This document shows positions 44,829 through 54,472 of a stretch of DNA of 64,000 nucleotides, in pieces. The stretch covers positions 3,631,501 to 3,695,500 of the forward strand of contig NZ_JAHREN010000001.1 in the NCBI RefSeq assembly GCF_019084075.1, written 5' to 3'. The position numbers and the translations under genes were made by a program. Origin of the DNA: Siccirubricoccus sp. G192. GTDB lineage: Bacteria > Pseudomonadota > Alphaproteobacteria > Acetobacterales > Acetobacteraceae. Numbering within the stretch: position 1 is the first letter of the stretch; each line of letters starts with the position of its first letter. The notes beneath the pieces were generated by a model, which was given only the letters and a program-made list of their open reading frames with translations, did no database searches and was not told where the DNA came from.

Positions 44829-45247
44829 GCCGCCGAGGCCCGGATCGCGCGCAGCACCGTCGTCAGCAGAGCCTCATCGGTGTCAGGCGCAATGCGCAGC
44901 ACCACGCCGGCCAGCTGCAACTCGATCGAGGGCGCCTGGCGCACCGTTGCACCCCCCGCTTCAAGAGTTGGGGCCGGTGGTCCGGAGACGACCGGCACGA
45001 AGCTCGGTGTCACCGGCGCAGTGGCCTCCGCCAGCGCACGACGCGCTTGCCGGCGCCAATCGAAGACCTGCTGCGGGCTTACCTGCCAACGACGGGCAAC
45101 CTCGGTCACCTTCGCACCGAACTCCGCCGTCTCAGCGACGATCCTCGCCTTCTCGTCGTCAGACCAACTCCGCCGCCGGCCAGGCCCCGTCAGAACCTCG
45201 ACCCGCCGATAACCGACACCCTTGGCGTCGTCCTTAACGCTATCCAT
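44825..45247 (-). CDS. tnpA: IS66 accessory protein TnpA (copy C)
   Basis: 140 residues from the ATG at 45247 (MDSVKDDAKGVGYRRVEVL). HTH region 'RRSWSDDEKARIVAETAEFG' and 'VTEVARRWQVSPQQVFDWRR'. A longer frame starts at 45298. Intact. Confidence 0.9.
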   Translation of the reverse strand: MDSVKDDAKGVGYRRVEVLTGPGRRRSWSDDEKARIVAETAEFGAKVTEVARRWQVSPQQVFDWRRQARRALAEATAPVTPSFVPVVSGPPAPTLEAGGATVRQAPSIELQLAGVVLRIAPDTDEALLTTVLRAIRASAA

Positions 45248-45337
45248 AACGTCATCCGGAAGCCTGCTGCTCCAGACTGACCCAGCACATTCACCCACAT
45301 CGCGGGAAGACGGGCCTCAAACGGCCGCTTACGCTGG

Positions 45338-45706
45338 ATGGTGCTGGACGGCGCCATCACGGCACCGGACCTGCTCCGCTTCCTCGCCCGTCTGGTCCGG
45401 GATGCCGGCCAGAAAGTCGTCCTCATCCTCGACCGCCTGCCGGTCCATCGCTCGGCCAAGGTCCGTGACTGGCTCGTCGGGCGCGAGGCCGAGATCGAGG
45501 TGTTCTACCTCCCCGGCTACAGCCCCGAGCTCAATCCGGACGAGGGCGTCAACGGCGACCTGAAGCAGGCGGTCACCCGCCAGGAGCCGGCACGCAGCAA
45601 GGCGCAGCTCAAGCGTGCCGCCATCGGCCACATGCGCAAGCTGTCGAAGCTACCCGATCGCGTCCGCAGCTTCTTCGGGCATAGGACCTTTCGCTACGCT
45701 GCATAG
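45338..45706 (+). pseudogene. IS630 transposase, C-terminal part
   Basis: 'MVLDGAITAPDLLRFLARLV', 'QKVVLILDRLPVHRSAKVRD' (second catalytic D) and 'EVFYLPGYSPELNPDEGVNG' (catalytic E in SPELNPDE), then 'FFGHRTFRYAA' and stop. This completes the IS630 protein begun at 39779. It is separated from it by the IS66-C element. Confidence 0.9.
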
Positions 45707-45797
45707 CCCAAGATTACCCAGGCCGGATCAATAGGGGCAGACCGACTGCAACACTTGGTCCAGGGACCTGCGCTACTCGAAATAGAGCTGCACCGAA

Positions 45798-46991
45798 TTA
45801 TTTCGAGGTTGCACCCCTGAGGGGTTTGGGATCGGCGCCCGCATCGCAGCACATCCAGTCTTCGACGGCATCGACGATCCGTTGAGCCGCGTGACCGTCG
45901 CCGTAGGGAAAGACGCGTCGCGCCATGCTCGCGTAGGCAACCGGGTCATCAATCAGCTGGGAGACGCTGCTGGAGATCTTTCGCGGGTCTGTCCCGATCA
46001 ATTTGACCACACCGCTCGCCAGGGCTTCGGGCCGCTCGGTGACGTCGCGCATGACGAGCACCGGTTTGCCGAGCGCTGGCCCTTCCTCTTGAAGGCCGCC
46101 GCTATCAGTCACCAGCACTGTCGCACGCGTCATCAGCCATACCATCTCCACGTAGCCCACAGGCTCTATAAGGTGCAGGTTCGGCCTGCCGGCTAGCTTG
46201 CGGTGCACGACCGCTCGAACATTAGGATTGAGGTGGACGGGATAAACGATTTCCACGTCGTCGCGCTCGGCGATCTCAGCCAAGCCTTCGCAAATACCTT
46301 CGAAGCCTGCCCCGAAGCTTTCTCGGCGGTGGCCGGTGACCAGCACCAGACGCCGCGACGGATCAAGGAACCGGAATTGGCCGGCCGTGACGGCCTCGAG
46401 TTTCTTATCGCTTTCGAGTCGCGCAGCAATTGTGAGCAGCGCATCGATGCCGGTATTGCCCGTAACCAAGATGCGGCCGCTTTGATTGTACTCCCTCCGT
46501 AGGTTTGCAGCTGCGGTTTCGGTAGGGGCGAACATCAAGGTGGCAATTGAGTCCACGGTGACGCGATTGAACTCTTCCGGCCACGGCCGCTGGAGATCGA
46601 AGGATCGCAGGCCCGCCTCGACATGGCCGACCGGTATCCCTGCGTAGAACGACGCAACGGCAGCCGCCATGGCAGTGGTAGTGTCCCCGTGCACCAGAAC
46701 AAGGTCAGGGAGATCCCGTTCCAGGACCTCGCTCATCGCCAACAGCACACGCGAGGTAAGCGCGGTAAGCCCCTGGCCTGAGACCATGATGCCAAGATCC
46801 ATGTCGCAGGGTTGCGCGAATGCCTCGGTTACCTGCTGAAGCATTTCACGGTGCTGGCCCGTTGAGCAGGCGATCACCGCGAGGGTAGGTCTTTTACGAA
46901 GCTCGGCGATCACGGGCAGCATCTTTATGGCTTCCGGCCTCGTGCCAAACACAACCATGATCTTTCGCGGTCGGCCATCGTAACATGTCAC
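45798..46991 (-). CDS. wecB: UDP-N-acetylglucosamine 2-epimerase (non-hydrolysing)
   Basis: 397 residues if started at the GTG at 46991, which follows GAGGAG; the open frame extends to 47084 without family character. It interconverts UDP-GlcNAc and UDP-ManNAc in the cytoplasm to supply ManNAc-type sugars for surface glycans. Motifs: 'KIMVVFGTRPEAIKMLPVIA', 'LVLVHGDTTTAMAAAVASFY', 'GIPVGHVEAGLRSFDLQRPW', 'VLVTGHRRESFGAGF' and 'VTDSGGLQEEGPALGKPVLV', including the catalytic Asp, Glu and His regions. It is divergent from the glycosyltransferase pair, with about 215 bases between. Confidence 0.95.
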   Translation of the reverse strand: MTCYDGRPRKIMVVFGTRPEAIKMLPVIAELRKRPTLAVIACSTGQHREMLQQVTEAFAQPCDMDLGIMVSGQGLTALTSRVLLAMSEVLERDLPDLVLVHGDTTTAMAAAVASFYAGIPVGHVEAGLRSFDLQRPWPEEFNRVTVDSIATLMFAPTETAAANLRREYNQSGRILVTGNTGIDALLTIAARLESDKKLEAVTAGQFRFLDPSRRLVLVTGHRRESFGAGFEGICEGLAEIAERDDVEIVYPVHLNPNVRAVVHRKLAGRPNLHLIEPVGYVEMVWLMTRATVLVTDSGGLQEEGPALGKPVLVMRDVTERPEALASGVVKLIGTDPRKISSSVSQLIDDPVAYASMARRVFPYGDGHAAQRIVDAVEDWMCCDAGADPKPLRGATSK

Positions 46992-47206
46992 GATGACGCT
47001 CTCCTCTTGCAGGCCACGATGCGCTCCTCCAGGGTGTTCCAAAGCAAAGTTCCTGCAACCGATCTTCGGCTTGCAGGCCAACACAGCCCATGTTACCAGG
47101 GTTTAATAGCAGAAGGTACTCCAGTGACAAGGTGGGTCATCTCGAAGCTTTAGAACATAGGTTAGTAGCTACCGTTTCTGGCGTCCAGCACACAGGAATA
47201 CATGAC
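46992..47206. promoter_or_regulatory. divergent control region of wecB and the glycosyltransferase operon
   Basis: The 215 bases between the two divergent starts are visibly more A/T-rich than the surroundings. They contain no protein of their own, so both promoters should be here. I cannot assign specific -35/-10 elements with confidence. Confidence 0.4.
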
Positions 47207-49337
47207 GTGAAAGGAATAAGTGGCCCACAAAGGAAATTCTTGATCGCGGATCCCACAATTCTAGATCTTGGCGGTCATTACTTCGAATACGCCGCGAGGA
47301 CGTCGAGCGCAGCTCTAGAGCTTGGCCTCAATCCAATCATCGGTGTCAACAATGCCGCAGAGCTGGGCGCGGATTGTCCGGTGAGCGCTGTTCGCGCCTT
47401 CCGAAACACCTTTTGGGTCAATTTCGCTGATTCGCCTGGACCTCGCGGGAGGCTGCGAGCGTGGCGCGCTCGGCTCGGGCTGATCCGGACTCGCGTTTAC
47501 ACTCGCCTTCGATACACTAGGTTAGGCCTCTCATTCATGCGGGGGCGTGAGATGCAACGCCCGTCCCCCGCGACGTTCGACCTATTTGCGGGTGGGCACG
47601 GCACAATTGGCGTTCCGCAGATTGGCCTCGCATTCTCGTGGATAGCCATTCGCATTTTTCGTCGTGGGCGGTTCTTCGCCCAACGCGTCTTCGCGCAGTT
47701 GAGGTCCCTACGCTCGTCGTTTCCGCGCCTCTGGCGCGCTGCCCGGGCAGTGGTTCTCATGGCCCTGGCGCTTGTGGGTCTCTTCGCGATTCCCATGGCC
47801 CTGCTTGTTGGCTCCCTTTGGATGACGCGGCGGATGTCCAGCAGCCCGGGACGAGACTTCGCTGCCGATCTTGAGAGGTTGCTGCACGAAGCCGAAATGG
47901 GGCCAGGCGATTTGGTATTCGTGCCGACGGTGGGGGATGCGGAACTGGCAGGCGTTCTCGAACTCTGCCATCGCCTTCCGATTGCCCGTGATCTCAGATG
48001 GCGGCTGATGTTTCGGCGCAATCTCTATGAAGGGCGCCCCAGCACCTACGCCAGCCAGAACGACACAGTCGAGGTCCGCCGGATGCGCGTCACCTTGTCG
48101 CGCCTATCGACGCTTCCCGCTGAATGCGATGTCCGCCTATACACGGACACTCACTTGCTCACCGATCAGTACAATGGCTTGCGCGTTGCCCAATTTGAAA
48201 CTGCGCCAATCCCTGTTGGACCCAGCTTTGCCGCCTCGCCGTTGCCCCCCCGAGCACGCCGAAACACGATTTGGGTACTTCGGCGATGCGCGGGAGGAGA
48301 AGGGATTTCCGATCATCAGCGAGGCCATCGACGCCGCGCGTGACCTGGTCCAAGGAACTGTGCGGCCACATTTTACCATACAGTCCAACTTCAACGTGCC
48401 GGGCGGTGACGCGGGGTCCGCCCGCGGATATCTGCGACTGCAGAGCCTACCACAGGAGTGGCGCAACTTGGTGTTCGGCCCATTCCAGGGGACGGAGTAT
48501 CTCTCTCTATTTGAGAGCATCGACGCGGTACTGATGCCCTATGACCCGATCCGGTATTTCGCCAGGTCGTCAGGCGTCTTCATGGAGGCATTAGTCGCGG
48601 GGCGCGCGGCGATTGTCTCCGCCGGCAGCTGGATGGCAAGCCAGGCGGAGCCCTTCCGCCAAGCGTATCTCCGCGCCGCTGAGGATTCGCTCAAATGCGG
48701 GAGCGCTATCGTGTCGCTCGGACATTTCGTCGTAGCAGACAGTGGGGCAACGTGTTCGCTCAGCCCGGTCGCCGTTACGTCAGGAGTTCGCCAAATCCTG
48801 GTCAGGATTGAAGAGCGGTTGGCCGGCGACATTGAAAAGTTCCTGAAGGTCGGCCTCAGTTTTTGGAACTCGAAGGGTGAGTTGGTAGGGGAGTGCGACG
48901 AAGGCATCATCGCCTCTCGATCTGATTTGCGCGTCCTGGTCGATGTGCCGGCTGACGCAGAATACGTGCGAACCACGGTCAGCTGCGTTGGCCACAACTT
49001 TCCGCTGGCCATTACGAGCATGGAGATCTTCGGCATCCGTGGCACGGCGGCGATTCCCCGGAGCTTCGGCGTTGTCATGTGCCCTTGGACCGCACCAGGA
49101 CTCGCCACTGCAATCCGAGAGGTTCACGTTCATCGTGCAGCCTATCTGGCGATGGTGGCCAGCATGCGGCGGTTTTGGTGCCAAGCGGGCGATCCTTCAC
49201 AACTGGTAAAGCAGATGACTGAGGACGCGCGGCCTGCCATCGACTGGAACATAGCTGCCGAAGAAGCCGTTGCGGATTGGATTGCCGCCAAGGGCGCGGC
49301 ATTTGATTTGCCGCAGGAACTGGGGACGGTGCAATGA
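47207..49337 (+). pseudogene. glycosyltransferase with internal membrane segment, frameshifted in a C7 run
   Basis: Probably starts at the GTG at 47207 (VKGISGPQRKFLIADPTIL). The N-half reads 'DLGGHYFEYAARTSSAALEL' and holds a hydrophobic helix 'VVLMALALVGLFAIPMALLV' at about residue 220, unusual inside a transferase. 'DLVFVPTVGDAELAGVLEL' follows. At the C7 run 48245-48251 the frame shifts. The C-half continues 'RFGYFGDAREEKGFPIISEA', 'VFGPFQGTEYLSLFESIDAV', 'LMPYDPIRYFARSSGVFMEA' (GT4-like nucleotide-sugar site), then a beta-rich insert (about 48790-49050) and a helical end. Corrected length is about 710 residues. Base use is less GC-rich than the chromosome core. Confidence 0.7.
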
Positions 49338-50467
49338 CGGCGCGTGCAGCGCCCCAAATCCGCGGTCTTGCCATCCTTTCCGACGTGAGTGTCGGGTATG
49401 GCTCGCCTCAGGTGCTGAGTCTCGCCCAGTCGCTGGCGCAGCATTGGAATGTTGCCGCCGACCTTTACGAGCCGGACCAACCCGAACGTCCACCCGTCGA
49501 GATCAATGCCCCGGGCGTCAACGTTCGTCGGATCTATACCGCCACCCACCCACACTGGCCGGCGGGAAGGACTGAATTTTGCCTGGCGCTGCTTGATGCT
49601 CTCAACCGCACCCGACCGGATGTGATAGTGTTCTTCGCCTTCATTCCTGCGCCCGTCCTAGCGAGGCTCGCCTACCGGCCGCGTGCCGTTATTTATTACG
49701 CATACGAACATACCGACGGACACATGCCTGCGGAGGAGCGGCTCTTCCAATCCATCGCCGATAAGATCGATTTTATCATCTTCCCTGAGGAGAACCGCGC
49801 GCTCCTTGATGCACCTCGGCTGGGTCTTTGGACGGTGCCCAAGGGAATCCTGTTTAATAGTTCATTTGCCGATGTAGAATGGAAGAATACCAGCGAGCGG
49901 AACGGGCGTCTGTTCTACGGTGGTACAATTAGCCGTGCCCGCACCTTTGGTGACTGGTTCCTGGGCGGTGCTCTCGATCACGTGCCGATTGACATGTTTG
50001 GCCTTATCGATGGCTATCCTGATCCGCAGCAGGTGCTTGCAGACCTGCAGGACCGACAGTCAAGGGTCTCGTATTACGGCTACACACCAGCAGGACGTGC
50101 TTATCTCGATCGACTGAGTCACTACTGCTTTTCTCTCGTTGTTTACGCGCCAGATCAAGAGTCAACCCGTTTCGCAGCTCCGAACAAGTTCTTCGATGCC
50201 ATAGCGGCGGGCGTGCCACCGATCGTCGCGCCGCATCCCCAGTGCGTTAGCCTCGTGCACCGCTATCGGTGTGGCATCGCCATGGAGGATTTTACGCTCA
50301 CAAGCCTGCTCAAAGCACTGGCGAAGGCCCAAGCGATCATCAGGGGCGGCGAGTTGGAAAGACTTGTCCTGGGCTGCCGCGAGGCACAGAACGACCTGAG
50401 CTGGGAGACCCAGTTCGCAAAGCTCGTGCCGTTTTTAGATCGGGTCCTATGGAGTAGTGGGGTGTGA
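49334..50467 (+). CDS. glycosyltransferase, GT4-like
   Basis: 377 residues; the ATG overlaps the preceding stop (ATGA), so both transferases are co-translated. The N-domain is 'LAILSDVSVGYGSPQVLSLA' (Gly-rich donor/acceptor loop) and 'RPDVIVFFAFIPAPVLARLA'. The C-domain is 'RNGRLFYGGTISRARTFGDW', 'VSYYGYTPAGRAYLDRLSHY', 'FSLVVYAPDQESTRFAAPNK' (acidic/E-x-x region) and 'FFDAIAAGVPPIVAPHPQCV', which closely follows the GT-B nucleotide-sugar motif. Probably builds a surface polysaccharide or O-antigen with the neighbouring genes. Acceptor and sugar unknown. Confidence 0.82.
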   Translation: MTARAAPQIRGLAILSDVSVGYGSPQVLSLAQSLAQHWNVAADLYEPDQPERPPVEINAPGVNVRRIYTATHPHWPAGRTEFCLALLDALNRTRPDVIVFFAFIPAPVLARLAYRPRAVIYYAYEHTDGHMPAEERLFQSIADKIDFIIFPEENRALLDAPRLGLWTVPKGILFNSSFADVEWKNTSERNGRLFYGGTISRARTFGDWFLGGALDHVPIDMFGLIDGYPDPQQVLADLQDRQSRVSYYGYTPAGRAYLDRLSHYCFSLVVYAPDQESTRFAAPNKFFDAIAAGVPPIVAPHPQCVSLVHRYRCGIAMEDFTLTSLLKALAKAQAIIRGGELERLVLGCREAQNDLSWETQFAKLVPFLDRVLWSSGV

Positions 50468-50638
50468 GTGTTGGACCAAAGCCCGTCTGCGGCTTCGGAA
50501 GCTTACTACAGTTCGGCAGTTGGCCCGCTATCGATCTCCTCGTTCACACGGTCCCTGCTGACCCGGAGCGAGCTCCAGCGATCGACGCGTGGGTTTGGGT
50601 TTGTCCCGCTCTGGTGGACAGTTGATGGGCTTGGTTGA

Positions 50639-50929
50639 TTACGGGTCTGCTGTGGCGGCTTGATGCTCCTCTTTTTCGTAGGTCATGGGCGATCGGTAGC
50701 CCAGCGATGAATGGAGCCTGGCTGGGTTGTACCAGGCCTCGATGAAGCTGAAGGTTGCCATGCGCGCTTCGGCGTGGGAGGCGAAGCGGCGTCGCGCGAG
50801 CAACTCGCATTCCAGGATGGCGAAGAAGCTCTCGCACAGGGCATTGTCATAGGCGTCGCCGACGGAACCCATGGACGGCCGGATGCCGGCTTCTCTGCAG
50901 CGCTTGCCGAACGCCAGGGACGTATATTG
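50639..50929 (-). pseudogene. IS3-family OrfB (copy B), C-terminal part
   Basis: Same sequence as the C-part in copy A: 'QYTSLAFGKRCREAGIRPSM', 'DNALCESFFAILECELLARR' and 'SLGYRSPMTYEKEEHQAATA', then DP and stop. Here the end is uninterrupted, which shows the pre-insertion state of the IS66-like target in copy A. Confidence 0.9.
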
Positions 50930-52077
50930 CCCAGGCTCAACTGGTCGTCGCAACGCCTGCCTGAGCCGATCGCAGCGCCTCGTCAAGCGCTTCGGCTGGC
51001 GTTCTCCAGCCGAGCGTCTTGCGAGGCCTGCCATTGAGCGCCGCAGCCACGGCCGCGAGGTCATCGGCGCCGTGCGCGCTCAGGTCAGTCCCCTTCGGGA
51101 AGTACTGCCGCAGCAGCCCGTTGGTGTTCTCGTTCGTGCCACGCTGCCACGGGCTGTGCGGCTCGCAGAAGTACACCTGCACGCCGGTGTCGATCCGCAG
51201 CCGGGCGTGCTCGCTCATCTCCGCCCCCTGGTCCCAGGTCAGCGACCGGCGCAGCGCCTCCGGCAGGGTGGTGATCATGCGGGTGATGGCGTCGCGCACC
51301 GCTTCCGCCCCATGCCCGGCCAGCGCCGGGCCGTTCTTGACGCGCGTTCCCTCTCCATGACCCGGCATGCGGGGCAGGTGCAGCAGCATCGTGAACCGCG
51401 TCGTGCGCTCCACCAGGGTGCCGATTGCTGAGCTGCCAAGGCCAAGGATGAGGTCTCCCTCCCAATGCCCCGGCACGGCCCGGTCGTCCGCCTCCGCCGG
51501 GCGCTGGCTGATCAGCACCTCGGGCGCGACATGCGACTTGCCGCGCCCCCCGGCTCCGCGCCCGCGGCACGCGCAGCGCCCGCCCGGTTCGCAGGCAGGC
51601 CGTCAGCTCGCGGCGCAGCGCGCCGCGGCCCTGGACGTAGAGCGACTGGTAGATGGCCTCATGGCTGATCCGCATCGCACCATCGCCAGGAAAGTCGAGC
51701 CGCAGCCGCCGCGAGATCTGCTGCGGGCTCCATCCTCTCGCCCAGCGCCGAGGCTGCCTCGGTCCATGCCGCCGGCCCTTCCACGGCACCGCCGGTCCGG
51801 GCACCGTAGCCCCGCCTGGAGAGACCACGGCACCCGCCAGCCGATCTTGCACATACGCCCTCAGCGCCGGGTGCGTCACCAGCTTCGCCGGCTTCGGACG
51901 CCGCGCCGCCCGCTCAGCATGCCACTGCGCCGTCGTGGCCCTGTACTCCAGGTTGCCGCTGCGCGTGGCCGCATTGCGCCGTAGCTCGCGCGAGACCGTC
52001 GATGCCGCCCGTCGCAGCCGCCGGGCAACCTCTCGCACTCCACAGCCCTGGGCTCGCAGCAGCGCAATCTCGGTATT
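50930..52077 (-). mobile_element. IS30-like insertion sequence, copy B, 5' truncated
   Basis: Right end as in copy A, again adjoining CAATATACG of orfB at 50920-50932. The left end and about the first 75 codons are missing, replaced at 52077/52078 by another IS3-family element. Confidence 0.9.
50937..52072 (-). pseudogene. IS30-like transposase (copy B), truncated and frameshifted
   Basis: Begins at 'EIALLRAQGCGVREVARRLR' next to the foreign IS3 end, runs to the same G6 slip as copy A, and continues in the other frame with 'GHWEGDLILGLGSSAIGTLV', 'SLTWDQGAEMSEHARLRID' and 'NENTNGLLRQYFPKGTD' to 50937. Missing its N-terminal segment, so inactive. Confidence 0.9.
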
Positions 52078-53724
52078 TGTCAAAGAAGTTGTCCGGTGCC
52101 CATCAGGCGGCGTCTCTGATTTCGTGGTCGCTGATGTCGCGCTCGGGGTTGAGGCAGACGTCGCCGACCGGCGCCCAGTTTCGGATTTGGCGTGACCACC
52201 GCGCGGGGTTGGCGGCGCGAGCTTCGGTATAGAGCTCGGTCCGACGCTCGAGGAGCGCGCGATCCTCACCTGCATGCCGGGCGCTGGGCGTGACGAACTG
52301 GATCGCGCTGTGGCGGTGCTCGTGGTTGTACCAGGCCACAAAACGGGCGACCCAGTGTTGCGCGTCCTCCCTGCTGGCGAACCCCGATGCTGGCCAGTCC
52401 GGCCTGTACTTGCAGGTACGGAACAGGGCTTCGGAGAACGGGTTGTCGTCACTGACGCGCGGGCGGCTGTAGGAGGCGATGACGCCGAGCCGTTCGAGGG
52501 TGGCCTTCATGGTCGCGCCCTTCATCGGGCTGCCGTTGTCGGCGTGCAGGACGAGAGGGCGGGTGAGGCAGCCCTCGGCCCAGACCGCGCGGCGCACGAG
52601 CTCGGCGGCCAGCTCGGCGGCTTCGCGCTCGTGGACCTCCCAGCCGACAATCTTGCGGCTGTAGACGTCGAGGATGAGGTAGAGATAGAAGAACCCGCCC
52701 CGGATCGGGCCGGGCATCCAGGTGATGTCCCAGCTCCAGACTTCGCAGGGGCCGCGGGCGCGGTGACTGGTCGGCGGTTGGCGACGCGCCGGCGGCCTCG
52801 CCCGGCCACGGTGGTGCTGCTGACCCTCAGCCCGCAGGATGCGGTAGAAGCTTGCTTCCGAGGCGATGTAGCGGCCCTGGTCTGCGAGGCGGGGCACGAT
52901 CTGACTTGGCGGCAGGCTCTTGAAGGCCTGGCTGTTGCAGGCCTCCAGCACGGCCTGGCGTTCCGCCTCGGACAGCCTGTTGCCCGGTGCTGGCCGAGGC
53001 GCCGTCGGGCGGCGGTCTTCGGGCGCGCCGTCCCGGGCCCGCCAGCGGCGACAGGTCCGTTCATCGAGCGCGAGTTCCGCACAGGCCTGGGCGCGGCGCG
53101 CGCCGGCCGCGACAGCCTGGTCGATCAGCGCCATGGCGTTCTGGCGATCTGGGGTGCTGATCATGCGTCCTCGCCGTCCCCCCCAGATCGCCGCGGCGTT
53201 TTTTCGCAGCACCAGCAGCGCCGCCGCCTCGGCCAGCGCCTTCTCCTTGCGCGCCAAGTCCCGCTCGATGGCCTTGATGCGCTTCTTCTCCTCCTTAGTC
53301 GCCTGGCCCAGCCGCTGGCTGCTGGCGCGGTCCCAGTCGTTGGCCTGCTCGCAGGCGGTCCGCCAGGCTTGGATCTGCTCGGGGTAGAGACCCCGCTGGC
53401 GGCAGTAGGCGGCGAGATCGGCCTCGTTCAGGGCGGCGGTCTCGAGAACGGCGGCGAACTTGTCGCGCGACGTCCAACCCTCCGGGCCGGCGTCGGCATC
53501 GGGCAGGAGCCGCCCCTGGCGGCGAGCCTCGCGGCGCCAGGTGTGCAGCGTTGCCTCGGAGATCCCTTCCTCCTTGGCCAGCTGCCGCAAGGGCACCGCG
53601 TTCGGCGGCTCCAGCTTCCTCAGAACCGCCGCGCGGCGTTCCGTCGAGTAGGCCAAATCATCCCTCCGTCCCGCCCCTCTGGAAATGAGAGATCATCTCA
53701 AGGCGCCGGACAACTTCCCTGCCA
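52078..53724 (-). mobile_element. second type of IS3-family insertion sequence
   Basis: 1647 bp with ends TGTCAAAGAAGTTGTCCGG (52078 inward) and TGGCAGGGAAGTTGTCCGG (53724 inward), the TG...CA termini of IS3. The outside bases (ATT and TAG) do not match. It replaces the stretch from 'QLW' of orfB to 'AERE' of the IS30-like transposase, so insertion was followed by an adjacent deletion. Confidence 0.92.
52103..53656 (-). CDS. IS3-family transposase, single fused frame
   Basis: 517 residues in one uninterrupted frame that combines OrfA and OrfB, where most IS3 elements need a frameshift. N-terminal HTH 'LRQLAKEEGISEATLHTWRR', then a charged coiled coil 'EEKKRIKAIERDLARKEKAL'. The catalytic core is 'CEVWSWDITWMPGPIRGGFF' (first D), 'RPLVLHADNGSPMKGATMKA' (second D) and 'PRVSDDNPFSEALFRTCKYR' (E). 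'HRHSAIQFVTPSARHAGED' near the end is typical of this subgroup. Intact. Confidence 0.93.
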   Translation of the reverse strand: MAYSTERRAAVLRKLEPPNAVPLRQLAKEEGISEATLHTWRREARRQGRLLPDADAGPEGWTSRDKFAAVLETAALNEADLAAYCRQRGLYPEQIQAWRTACEQANDWDRASSQRLGQATKEEKKRIKAIERDLARKEKALAEAAALLVLRKNAAAIWGGRRGRMISTPDRQNAMALIDQAVAAGARRAQACAELALDERTCRRWRARDGAPEDRRPTAPRPAPGNRLSEAERQAVLEACNSQAFKSLPPSQIVPRLADQGRYIASEASFYRILRAEGQQHHRGRARPPARRQPPTSHRARGPCEVWSWDITWMPGPIRGGFFYLYLILDVYSRKIVGWEVHEREAAELAAELVRRAVWAEGCLTRPLVLHADNGSPMKGATMKATLERLGVIASYSRPRVSDDNPFSEALFRTCKYRPDWPASGFASREDAQHWVARFVAWYNHEHRHSAIQFVTPSARHAGEDRALLERRTELYTEARAANPARWSRQIRNWAPVGDVCLNPERDISDHEIRDAA

Positions 53725-54096
53725 TAGGGGGGGACCGCTGGCCGTGAAGTTGCGGTCGACCAGGTCCGGCGCCGGCCTGCTGCTGTCGTCACGGCGGGTT
53801 GTCACCGGTCCGCCGCGGCGATGGCTGGCACCGACCAGCCCGGTGCTGCGCATGAGCCGTGCAATGCGCTTGCGGCCGTGCCGGATACCGGCAGAGCGCA
53901 GGGCGGCATGCACCGTAAGCGCGGCGTAGGTCTGGCGCGAGGTCGCGTGCACGGTGCGGATCCGCCGCAGCAGCGCCGCATCCTCCTCGGCACGGGCCGA
54001 CAGAGGCCGACCGAGCCAAGCGTAGTAGCCGGCGCGCGAGACGCCGAGCAGGCGGGCCATCCGGGTGATCGGGAAGGAGGCCTGGTTTGCCTTCAT
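53725..54096 (-). pseudogene. IS3-family OrfB (copy B), N-terminal part
   Basis: 'MKANQASFPITRMARLLGVS' to 'RNFTASGP', then broken at the second IS3 element. One residue differs from copy A (T for A in FPITRM). The first catalytic Asp and everything up to HSDQGSQ are deleted. Confidence 0.9.
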
Positions 54097-54428
54097 GAAC
54101 TCGAAGACCCGGACGGGATCGTCCCGGTCTCGCGGGCAAACCAGGCCGCCGCTCGAGAGAGAATGTCGCGCTCCTGGCGCAGCTGCTTGTTCTCGCGCCT
54201 GAGCCGCGCGAGCTCCTCGCGCTCGGTGGCATTCAGGCCGGTCTCGGCGGGGGCAGGTTTCACCTCACGCCGACCCTCCTGCCGGTCGGCAGAAGCCACC
54301 CAGTTCCGAATGGCCTGGGCGGAGGGTTCGAACTCGCGGGCAAGGTCGGCCGGGTCGCGTCCGGCACGGACCAGCTCGACCATTTGGCGCCGGAACTCCG
54401 GCGCGTACGCAGGATGGGTTTTGGGCAT
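54093..54428 (-). CDS. IS3-family OrfA (copy B)
   Basis: 111 residues from the ATG at 54428, the same as OrfA of copy A over its whole length as far as I compared. Overlaps the orfB start by ATGA. Without an intact OrfB it could at most act as an inhibitor or DNA-binding partner. Confidence 0.92.
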   Translation of the reverse strand: MPKTHPAYAPEFRRQMVELVRAGRDPADLAREFEPSAQAIRNWVASADRQEGRREVKPAPAETGLNATEREELARLRRENKQLRQERDILSRAAAWFARETGTIPSGSSSS

Positions 54429-54472
54429 TGGGGGACACCTCACGCGAAAGCTTCGTGGATGTCCACCGAGAC

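Larger units (their letters stand above)
40298..45332 (-). mobile_element. IS66-family element, copy C, interrupted by a serine-recombinase transposon
   Basis: Ends GTAAGCGGC at 40298 and, inverted, GTAAGCGGC at 45332. Exact 8-bp duplication GCTGGATG (40290-40297 and 45333-45340) inside the IS630 gene. The genes tnpA, tnpB and tnpC are on the minus strand; tnpC is split by the transposon at 41476-43978. It is clearly divergent from IS66 copies A and B. Confidence 0.95.
39777..45720 (+). mobile_element. IS630-family element, split by an IS66 element and truncated at its left end
   Basis: The N-terminal two thirds of the transposase lie at 39779-40297 and the rest at 45333-45706. Joining across the IS66 element restores 'GELRWMVLDGAITAPDLL'. 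The left end, including the first helix-turn-helix, is lost at the IS3-A boundary. The right end lies near 45720. The two halves are separated by 5035 bp. Confidence 0.9.

Noticed and set aside
48245..48251. Phase-variable C7 tract controlling the glycosyltransferase
   Set aside because: Possible in principle for surface-glycan genes, but similar indels occur in unrelated genes including gatB, so error is the simpler reading. Kept only as a caution.
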